A DNA stretch of 12,197 bases from NCBI GenBank assembly GCA_044344975.1, contig JBIJBY010000036.1:1-12197 (forward strand), written 5' to 3'. The DNA comes from IMCC26077 sp044344975. Its GTDB lineage: Bacteria; Actinomycetota; Actinomycetes; Nanopelagicales; Nanopelagicaceae. Within the stretch, counting starts at the first letter, position 1; each line of letters begins with the position of its first letter. Shown here in pieces: positions 7,162 through 12,197 of the stretch. The notes under the pieces are model-generated. The model saw nothing but the letters and a program-made list of their open reading frames with translations. It had not been told where the DNA came from and did not search any database. Made by a program: the position numbers and the translations under genes.

Positions 7162-8111
7162 ACTCCCCCGCTCCAGAAGGACGTCGCTTACTTCGCATTG
7201 AAGCGCGTAATGCTCAAACACCTATTGAGCGCAAGCCGGAGTGGATTAAGACCAAAGCCAAAATGGGTCCGGAGTACACAAGCCTTCGCTCACTTGTCTC
7301 AGGTGAAGGCCTGCACACTGTCTGCCAAGAAGCTGCCTGCCCCAATATCTTTGAATGTTGGGAGGATCGCGAAGCAACATTTCTCATTGGAGGCTCTGTC
7401 TGTACTCGAAGGTGCGACTTTTGCAACATCGATACCGGCAAGCCACTCCCGCTAGATCGAGATGAACCCAGGCGGGTTGCAGAATCAGTGTCAAAGATGC
7501 AGCTGCGCTACGCGACAGTCACTGGCGTGGCTCGTGACGATCTTGATGATGAAGGCGCATGGCTCTATGCGGAAACAATTATCAAAATCCACGAAATGGT
7601 TCCTGGTTGTGGCGTCGAAATGCTCGCTCCTGATTTCAATGCACGTCCAGAGCTTTTAGGGGAAGTTTTTGCGGCTAGACCTGAGGTGTTCGCACACAAT
7701 CTTGAGACCGTGCCGAGGATTTTCCGACAGATTCGCCCTGCCTTCACATATGAGCGATCTTTGGATGTTATCTCACAGGCTCGAGATTTCGGCTTGATCA
7801 CAAAATCGAATCTAATTCTTGGCCTGGGAGAAACACGCGAAGAGATTGAAGAAGCGCTTGTGAATTTACATCAGGCGGGATGTGATTTGATCACAATCAC
7901 GCAATATCTTCGCCCGACAGCTAAACATCATCCAGTAGAACGATGGGTCAAGCCCGAAGAGTTTGTAGCTCTAGCAAAACTCGCTGAAGAGATAGGTTTT
8001 GCGGGCGTCATGAGCGGTCCGCTCGTCCGTTCGAGTTACCGTGCTGGGAAGTTATATACGCAGGCGCTCCAAGCGAGAGAAGCAAAAAGAGCGATAGTTG
8101 CGCATGACTGA
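7158..8111 (+). CDS. lipA: Lipoyl synthase LipA (radical SAM)
   Basis: LipA inserts two sulfur atoms into protein-bound octanoyl groups, completing lipoyl cofactors. The 317 residues contain both iron-sulfur motifs. The auxiliary-cluster CX4CX5C is formed by C56, C61 and C67, and the radical-SAM CX3CX2C by C82, C86 and C89. The C-terminal RSSYRAG carries the serine that ligates the auxiliary cluster in characterised LipA proteins. Length and motif order are normal. The ATG overlaps the lipB stop (ATGA at 7158-7161), so the two are probably translationally coupled. The end overlaps the start of the acyltransferase gene by eight bases, making a three-gene unit. Confidence 0.97.
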   Translation: MNSPAPEGRRLLRIEARNAQTPIERKPEWIKTKAKMGPEYTSLRSLVSGEGLHTVCQEAACPNIFECWEDREATFLIGGSVCTRRCDFCNIDTGKPLPLDRDEPRRVAESVSKMQLRYATVTGVARDDLDDEGAWLYAETIIKIHEMVPGCGVEMLAPDFNARPELLGEVFAARPEVFAHNLETVPRIFRQIRPAFTYERSLDVISQARDFGLITKSNLILGLGETREEIEEALVNLHQAGCDLITITQYLRPTAKHHPVERWVKPEEFVALAKLAEEIGFAGVMSGPLVRSSYRAGKLYTQALQAREAKRAIVAHD

Positions 8112-8820
8112 TCGGGTCTATCCATTCGTTGTATTTCTGATTCGAGTTTTCTGGCGCTATCTCGGGTTGAAGTTCACCATCAAAGGTGCTGAACGCATTC
8201 CACGCTCTGGTGGAGCGATTATGGCGATAAACCACATCGGATATCTTGACTTTGCACTCTCCGGAATGTCGGCGCTTCCTGCAAAAAGGTATGTGCGTTT
8301 CATGGCGAAGAAGGAAATCTTCGATCACAAAATTGCGGGGCCGCTAATGCGGGGCATGCACCACATCAGCGTAGATAGAGAGTCTGGATCGGCATCCTTC
8401 GTTGCTGCCCTCCGTGCATTAAAGGCTGGAGAAATCGTTGGAATTTTTCCAGAAGCGACCATCTCAAAAAGCTTTGAGATTAAATCATTGAAAAGTGGCG
8501 CCGCCCGATTGGCGATAGGCGCTAACGTGCCGATCCTGCCAACGATTGTCTGGGGTAGCCAACGGATATGGACTAAGGGTCGAAAACGAGATTTCGCGCG
8601 AAGGAAAACTCCAATCTCGGTTTACGTTGGCCAGCCGCTTTTTTTCACCCGTGAAATCCAGGTTGATGAAGCTGAAGCGCAGATTAAGGTAGCGCTCGAA
8701 GAGTTATTGCGAAACGTTCAGGATGAGTATCCCGATAGCCATCATGGTCAATGGTGGGCCCCCGCTCGGCTAGGTGGAGGGGCGCCAACCTTGGCAGAAG
8801 TTGAAAGCGAGAGAGGGTAA
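8104..8820 (+). CDS. Lysophospholipid (1-acylglycerol-3-phosphate-type) acyltransferase family protein
   Basis: This 238-residue PlsC-like protein would acylate a lysophospholipid or similar acceptor at the membrane. The catalytic HX4D motif is NHIGYLD (H44, D49), and the acceptor-binding motif is FPEAT (115-119), where many relatives have FPEGT. A hydrophobic N-terminal stretch (about 7-22) could be a membrane anchor. A TTG two codons upstream would also give an open frame. I prefer the ATG at 8104, which overlaps the lipA end by eight bases. The C-terminus (HHGQWWAPARLGGGAPT) resembles actinobacterial family members. In the mycobacterial order as I remember it, lipA is followed directly by the DUF4191 gene, so this gene seems to be an addition here. 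The acyl acceptor is not known. Confidence 0.86.
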   Translation: MTDRVYPFVVFLIRVFWRYLGLKFTIKGAERIPRSGGAIMAINHIGYLDFALSGMSALPAKRYVRFMAKKEIFDHKIAGPLMRGMHHISVDRESGSASFVAALRALKAGEIVGIFPEATISKSFEIKSLKSGAARLAIGANVPILPTIVWGSQRIWTKGRKRDFARRKTPISVYVGQPLFFTREIQVDEAEAQIKVALEELLRNVQDEYPDSHHGQWWAPARLGGGAPTLAEVESERG

Positions 8821-8823
8821 CCT
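8818..8823 (+). promoter_or_regulatory. Candidate -10 element for a leaderless DUF4191 transcript
   Basis: TAACCT fits TANNNT and stands seven bases before the ATG at 8831. It overlaps the TAA stop of the acyltransferase gene. The DUF4191 gene has no close Shine-Dalgarno sequence, which agrees with leaderless initiation. No -35 at standard spacing is evident. Read-through from lipB-lipA is also possible. Confidence 0.42.
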
Positions 8824-8830
8824 TTAGCCC

Positions 8831-9511
8831 ATGGCGCGCGAGAAAAAAGAGAAGAGAGCAAGAAAAACACCTGAGTGGATTAAAACGCTACGTCAGGCAT
8901 ATTCGGTTACTCGAGAAGCCAGACCACTGCTACCGCTTATCATGCTTCTCATTTTTATCTCAACAATGGCAATTGGTATCGCCATAGGTGTGGCTTTCGG
9001 GCGCATCCTCTACGTCACGCTAATGACAATCCCCTTCGCTCTGATTATCACGCTCTTTAGTTTCTCAAGAATCGCCGAAAGTGCGGCTTACAAATCAATT
9101 GCCGGCCAGGCCGGCGCAGGCGCGAGCGTCTTAATGTCGATTCGCAAAGGGTGGACAACTACAGCTGGAGTCCAAGTTGCTCGTAACCAAGATCTTGTTC
9201 ATCGAAGTTTAGGGCGCGCAGGTGTCGTTCTTACAGGTGAAGGAAGCAATAACGTCCGCGTCATGATGACAGACGAGCGGCGGAAAATGGAACGATTCCT
9301 CTCCGGCGTTCCAGTACATGAAGTGCTCGTGGGCGATGAAGATGGACGGATTCCGCTACGAAAACTTCAGAAGCATCTCAAGAAGCTTCCAAAGAAATTA
9401 ACTAAATCTCAACTTCGCGAAGCCCGTGCGCGAGAAAAATCTCTAGGAGGGATGAAGTTACCAATGCCTAAGGGCCCGATGCCAAATATGCGAAAGATTC
9501 CTAAGCGCTAA
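8831..9511 (+). CDS. DUF4191 domain-containing membrane protein
   Basis: This 226-residue protein belongs to the DUF4191 family (Rv2219 in M. tuberculosis), whose function is not known to me. A strongly basic N-terminus (MAREKKEKRARK) is followed by two membrane helices at about residues 34-55 and 59-79 with only a short turn between. A long soluble part follows, containing the conserved stretch AGAGASVLMSIRKGWTTT (about 95-112). The C-terminus is basic and rich in Met and Pro (LPMPKGPMPNMRKIPKR). By charge, both ends are probably cytoplasmic. The 3' end overlaps the convergent RDD gene by 11 bases. The family call rests on sequence character plus conserved position between lipA and glnA. Confidence 0.85.
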   Translation: MAREKKEKRARKTPEWIKTLRQAYSVTREARPLLPLIMLLIFISTMAIGIAIGVAFGRILYVTLMTIPFALIITLFSFSRIAESAAYKSIAGQAGAGASVLMSIRKGWTTTAGVQVARNQDLVHRSLGRAGVVLTGEGSNNVRVMMTDERRKMERFLSGVPVHEVLVGDEDGRIPLRKLQKHLKKLPKKLTKSQLREARAREKSLGGMKLPMPKGPMPNMRKIPKR

Positions 9512-9902
9512 GAACGGTAACAGAGCGAACTGCACGGTCATGCAAACCTCGCCCGTTCACACTCAGCAAGGGTGGAACGACTAAGCAAATCAATGCGCTG
9601 CGAATAATTATGGCAAGGATGCCAATTCTTAGACCAGTGTCGATATCTACAACTCGAATCCCGAGAGTTACCTGTCCTGCGGAGCCACCTAGTAGCGTTG
9701 TGAAGAGTACGACCTCGGCGAAGAATACGAGAAGAGTTATCCAGCCAGAGAGCTGCTGTTCTGAAACAAGTAGCCGTGCGATCAACGAGGATGCCAACCA
9801 GTCGAGAGAGAGTGCGAAGAGTCTTCGCCCGAGAGATGCCTGAGGTAGCGCGCCCTCTGGGAGCTCTGAAGCGCCTGAATCTGCGGGGTCTGAAGCAGCC
9901 AT
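9501..9902 (-). CDS. RDD family membrane protein
   Basis: RDD proteins are small membrane proteins named for conserved Arg and Asp residues; some relatives are linked to ion transport, but no role is known for this branch. The 133 residues have a polar, Ala/Pro-rich N-terminal tail. The first motif follows (GRRLFALSLDWL, R26/R27 and D34), then helices at about 28-47, 53-72 and 93-113. GQVTLGIRVVD (about 76-86) and GRGLHDRAVRSV (117-128) hold the remaining conserved residues. The ATG at 9902 is preceded by a TAGGCT -10 six bases upstream. The gene diverges from glnA and converges with the DUF4191 gene, overlapping it by 11 bases. Proteins of this family sit at the same place in other actinobacteria. 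Confidence 0.88.
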   Translation of the reverse strand: MAASDPADSGASELPEGALPQASLGRRLFALSLDWLASSLIARLLVSEQQLSGWITLLVFFAEVVLFTTLLGGSAGQVTLGIRVVDIDTGLRIGILAIIIRSALICLVVPPLLSVNGRGLHDRAVRSVTVLSA

Positions 9903-9908
9903 GGCGCA

Positions 9909-9914
9909 AGCCTA
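9909..9914 (-). promoter_or_regulatory. Candidate -10 element for a leaderless RDD transcript
   Basis: On the minus strand TAGGCT stands six bases before the ATG at 9902-9900. The hexamer is identical to the one before lipB. A weak TTTCCG lies about 17 bases upstream of it. No Shine-Dalgarno sequence fits in the remaining leader. Confidence 0.48.
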
Positions 9915-9933
9915 AAGGGTCTCTGGAAGAGCG

Positions 9934-9960
9934 GAAACAATCCCGAAACATTGAGGTTAT
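9934..9960 (+). promoter_or_regulatory. GlnR-like 11-bp-phased motif upstream of glnA
   Basis: GAAAC (9934-9938), GAAAC (9945-9949) and GTTAT (9956-9960) are each separated by exactly six bases, giving an 11-bp period. Actinobacterial GlnR boxes are described as GTNAC-N6-GAAAC repeats, so the first two blocks match nine of ten defined bases. With a -10 at 9982-9987, the motif would sit about 34-60 bases upstream of the start, suitable for an activator. This is a motif match by eye only. Confidence 0.4.
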
Positions 9961-9998
9961 TCCCCCTTCATGGCGATGGCCTAACCTCGGGGATTGTT
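9936..9998. repeat. Nested inverted repeat in the RDD-glnA intergenic region
   Basis: The outer arms are AACAATCCC (9936-9944) and GGGATTGTT (9990-9998), a perfect 9-bp inverted repeat. Inside lie GAGGTTA (9953-9959) and TAACCTC (9982-9988), a perfect 7-bp inverted repeat. Eight bases separate the left arms, one base separates the right arms, and the central loop is 22 bases. It lies between two divergent genes, so it could be paired operator sites or a cruciform. It has no T-run and is not a terminator. Confidence 0.75.
9982..9987 (+). promoter_or_regulatory. Candidate glnA -10 element
   Basis: TAACCT is the only TANNNT hexamer I see in a suitable place before glnA and is the same hexamer found before the DUF4191 gene. 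It would start transcription near 9994 and leave a leader of about 100 bases. It lies in the right inner arm of the nested inverted repeat. No good -35 is present, as expected if an activator is needed. Confidence 0.33.
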
Positions 9999-10085
9999 GG
10001 AGCGCCCTTCATCACCGAAGCTGAATGGCTCTTCATCCACCTGTATGAGCAAACCTCGCGAGTAAATGCTCGGGAGAATGAAAAT

Positions 10086-10090
10086 GGAGG
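10086..10090 (+). promoter_or_regulatory. Shine-Dalgarno sequence fixing the glnA start
   Basis: GGAGG stands five bases before the ATG at 10096. Earlier in-frame ATGs at 10066, 10078 and 10084 lack such a site and would place this sequence inside the coding region, so 10096 is preferred. Confidence 0.85.
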
Positions 10091-10095
10091 AAGAG

Positions 10096-11526
10096 ATGTT
10101 TAAAAGCGCAAGCGAAATACTTGCCTACATTAAGAAAGAGAATGTAAAACTTATCGATGTTCGTTTCATCGATTTGCCAGGCATTCAACACCACTTCAAT
10201 GTGCCTGCAGAGTCTTTTGATGAAGCAGTATTCACAGAAGGCTTAATGTTTGATGGTTCGTCAATTCGTGGCTTCCAATCTATCCACGAATCAGATATGA
10301 AGCTCCTACCTGTCCCAGGATCTGCATTTATCGACCCATTTCGAAAAGAGAAGACTCTTGTAATTCTCTTTTCCGTACATAATCCAGTAGATGACACTCC
10401 TTACTCGCGCGATCCTCGTGGCATCGTTGCGAAAGCTGTTGAGTACATGCGTTCCACTGGGATCGCTGACACTGCATTCTTCGCTCCAGAAGCTGAGTTC
10501 TATGTTTTCGATAGCGTCCGCTTCAAGACTGGAATGAACGAGGCGTATCACCATATTGATTCCTATGAAGGCGCATGGAATACCGGAATTGAATATGACC
10601 AAGATGGCACACCTAACCGCGGCTATCGCACGCGAATCAAGGGTGGATATTTCCCAGTCTCACCAACAGATCAATTCGCTGATCTTCGCGATCAGATGGT
10701 GATGAATCTTGGACAAGTAGGGCTACAAGTCGAGCGCTCACACCACGAAGTTGGTACTGCAGGTCAAATGGAGATCAACTATCGCTTCACTGACATCTTG
10801 AGCGCCGGTGATGAGTTAATGAAATTCAAATACATCATCAAGAACACAGCATGGCAAGCAGGTAAGACTGCAACCTTCATGCCAAAGCCACTCTTCGGAG
10901 ATAATGGCTCGGGCATGCATGTTCACCAATCACTTTGGAAAGATGGCAAGCCACTCTTCTGGGGCGAAGGTTATGGCGATCTCTCTGATATGGCTCGCTG
11001 GTATATCGGCGGCCTACTCAAGCATGCGCCATCTCTGCTTGCCTTCACCAACCCGACGGTCAACTCTTATCGTCGTTTGGTTCCTGGCTATGAAGCACCA
11101 GTAAACCTCGTTTACTCAGCTCGTAACCGATCAGCATGTATTCGTATTCCTATCACCGGTTCAAATCCAAAGGCGAAACGAATTGAGTTCCGCTGCCCTG
11201 ATCCATCCTCAAACCCATATCTTGCCTTCGCTGCGATGCTCATGGCCGGCCTTGATGGAATCAAGAACAAGATTGAACCACCTAAGCCTGTCGATAAAGA
11301 TCTCTACGAGCTTGAAGGTGCAGAAGCCGCTTCAATTCCACAGGTTCCCGGATCACTTGGCGAAGTTCTCGATAACCTTGAGAATGATCACGCCTTCCTT
11401 ACTCAAGGAGGCGTCTTTGCTCAGGATCTCATCGATACCTGGATTGCATTTAAGCGCAAGGAAGAAGTTGATTACGTTCGACTTCGTCCACATCCAGCAG
11501 AGTTCGAGCTCTATTTCGATATTTAA
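10096..11526 (+). CDS. glnA: Type I glutamine synthetase GlnA
   Basis: It makes glutamine from glutamate, ammonia and ATP in the cytoplasm, as a dodecamer in this family. From the ATG at 10096 the protein has 476 residues, close to M. tuberculosis GlnA1 (478). Visible motifs in order are DGSSIRGFQSIHESDM, the metal-site segment AEAEFYVFD, HHEVGTAGQMEINY, the ATP/glutamate-site GDNGSGMHVHQS (His275), RLVPGYEAP and NRSACIRIP. The adenylylation segment KDLYEL places the modifiable tyrosine at residue 404, so control by a GlnE-type adenylyltransferase is likely (type I-beta). Upstream lie a GlnR-like motif and a nested inverted repeat, and downstream a strong terminator, so it is probably transcribed alone. 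The start is fixed by GGAGG five bases upstream. Confidence 0.98.
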   Translation: MFKSASEILAYIKKENVKLIDVRFIDLPGIQHHFNVPAESFDEAVFTEGLMFDGSSIRGFQSIHESDMKLLPVPGSAFIDPFRKEKTLVILFSVHNPVDDTPYSRDPRGIVAKAVEYMRSTGIADTAFFAPEAEFYVFDSVRFKTGMNEAYHHIDSYEGAWNTGIEYDQDGTPNRGYRTRIKGGYFPVSPTDQFADLRDQMVMNLGQVGLQVERSHHEVGTAGQMEINYRFTDILSAGDELMKFKYIIKNTAWQAGKTATFMPKPLFGDNGSGMHVHQSLWKDGKPLFWGEGYGDLSDMARWYIGGLLKHAPSLLAFTNPTVNSYRRLVPGYEAPVNLVYSARNRSACIRIPITGSNPKAKRIEFRCPDPSSNPYLAFAAMLMAGLDGIKNKIEPPKPVDKDLYELEGAEAASIPQVPGSLGEVLDNLENDHAFLTQGGVFAQDLIDTWIAFKRKEEVDYVRLRPHPAEFELYFDI

Positions 11527-11538
11527 ATCCCCGAGATC

Positions 11539-11581
11539 AGAAACCCCTGGCGTCTCATACCGCCGGGGGTTTCTACTTTTT
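11539..11581 (+). terminator. Intrinsic terminator of glnA
   Basis: A 14-bp stem pairs 11539-11552 (AGAAACCCCTGGCG) with 11561-11574 (CGCCGGGGGTTTCT), with a single T-G pair and an 8-base loop. Two bases then precede five Ts at 11577-11581. It starts 13 bases after the glnA stop. The T-run is on the plus-strand side only, so it acts mainly on glnA. The opposing gene stops at its right edge. Confidence 0.92.
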
Positions 11582-12197
11582 AACGTTGATTGACTCTCTC
11601 TACTCCATCGATCAATCGCGCGAGCACCTGCGCACTTTTTTCCATGCCTACACCAACCAAGTTATCCTCTCGATTTTCCATCATTACCGAGGTAACTTTT
11701 CTCTCCTTCTCATAAAAAGATAGTGGCACGTAAGTTCCAGCATAGGGTTCGTTAGCCACAATTTCGCCAAGAGCAGAGAACTCCTGAGAGGCTAATTCAA
11801 CTAACCATGCAGGGGTGTGAAACGTATCGGTTCCCAAACACACAGGAGGTCGACGCGCACCTTTGTGTAATCCATTTGGATGCTCAGTTATACGGTAAGA
11901 GTGCACATCAATAATCGTCACCGCGCCTAATGCAATAAATCTTTCATGTATTAAACTCTCAAAGGCAAGCGCGTATGGATAAAAGAATTCTCGCAAAAGT
12001 TCCTGATCCCGATTTGAGTCAACATCTCTAATTGGAGCGCCCGTAGAAGAGCGTAGATAGATCGCACCCATTCCGATCTCATTCATAATCTCCCGGTCAT
12101 CAGGAAAACGCTCAGGGTCGATGACAAGTCGTGAGAGATTATTTTTGAAAATCCATGGTTGGACTTGCGCCAGAGCTTTCGCACGAAAAGCTAATAA
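11580..12197 (-). CDS. N-formylglutamate amidohydrolase family protein, 5'-partial
   Basis: The family hydrolyses N-formylglutamate or related N-acyl amino acids; the classical product is glutamate plus formate, the last step of one histidine-degradation route. The frame stays open to the window edge, giving 205 visible residues. The Met at 12086 is internal, because the residues before it include the family hallmark RLVIDPERFPDD, followed by GMGAIYLRSSTG. Further on, DVHSYR (about 98-103 of the visible part) holds the conserved histidine of the metal site. The N-terminal part, with the other metal ligands, is outside the window. The stop at 11580-11582 lies in the T-run of the glnA terminator, so the gene converges on glnA. 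The link to glutamate metabolism is suggestive but unproven; no hut genes are in view. Confidence 0.87.
   Translation of the reverse strand, partial: LLAFRAKALAQVQPWIFKNNLSRLVIDPERFPDDREIMNEIGMGAIYLRSSTGAPIRDVDSNRDQELLREFFYPYALAFESLIHERFIALGAVTIIDVHSYRITEHPNGLHKGARRPPVCLGTDTFHTPAWLVELASQEFSALGEIVANEPYAGTYVPLSFYEKERKVTSVMMENREDNLVGVGMEKSAQVLARLIDGVERVNQR

Noticed and set aside
10059..10072. Small hairpin CGAG-N6-CTCG before glnA as a regulatory RNA element
   Set aside because: The stem is only four base pairs and can occur by chance. It does not cover the Shine-Dalgarno sequence.
10066..10095. Longer glnA from an ATG at 10066
   Set aside because: It would translate the GGAGG ribosome binding site, and the extra ten residues (MLGRMKMEEE) are not part of known GlnA proteins.
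9903..10095. Glutamine riboswitch upstream of glnA
   Set aside because: The only clear structure is the nested inverted repeat, which shows no known glutamine-aptamer features, has no terminator hairpin and may lie upstream of the transcript start.
11580..12086. Complete short protein starting at the Met encoded at 12086
   Set aside because: The frame continues to the right edge and encodes conserved family sequence before that Met, so the gene is 5'-partial.

Overview
The window looks like ordinary chromosome from an actinobacterium of moderate GC content (about half G+C by eye). The gene order from the E2 acyltransferase, TIGR01777 protein, lipB, lipA, DUF4191 protein and RDD protein to glnA is, from memory, the same as the Mycobacterium tuberculosis dlaT-Rv2216-lipB-lipA-Rv2219-Rv2219A-glnA1 neighbourhood. 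The moderate GC and compact layout would fit a freshwater lineage such as the Nanopelagicales (acI), but that placement is inference. No rRNA, tRNA, CRISPR, insertion sequence or phage gene was seen.

Layout. 1-1074 (+): the 3' part of a 2-oxoacid dehydrogenase E2 gene, which enters the window inside an Ala/Pro linker made of 18-bp tandem repeats. 1084-1968 (+): a TIGR01777-type SDR protein. 1972-6382 (-): a tightly overlapped cassette, transcribed MMPL transporter, then Gfo/Idh/MocA oxidoreductase, then FAD-dependent oxidoreductase. It separates the E2/TIGR01777 pair from lipB. 6514-8817 (+): lipB, lipA and a PlsC-like acyltransferase, each overlapping the next by a few bases. 8831-9511 (+): a DUF4191 membrane protein, which converges with an RDD membrane protein (9501-9902, -). 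9903-10095: a divergent regulatory region holding a nested inverted repeat and an 11-bp-phased GlnR-like motif. 10096-11526 (+): glnA, followed by a strong intrinsic terminator. 11580-12197 (-): the 3' part of an N-formylglutamate amidohydrolase gene, which leaves the window at its 5' end.

How the genes work together. LipB moves an octanoyl group from acyl-ACP to lipoyl domains and LipA inserts two sulfurs. The E2 at the left edge is a substrate of that pathway, so the left and centre form a lipoylation and 2-oxoacid oxidation block. The acyltransferase adds a phospholipid step to the lipB-lipA operon. The right end concerns nitrogen: glutamine synthetase with a conserved adenylylation tyrosine, and an enzyme that can release glutamate from N-formylglutamate.

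Three genes (lipB, DUF4191, RDD) have a TANNNT -10 hexamer 6-7 bases before the ATG, which suggests leaderless transcripts. glnA instead has a clear Shine-Dalgarno sequence. No clearly new system was found. The observations most worth checking are the MMPL/Gfo-Idh/FAD cassette and the structured glnA-RDD control region.
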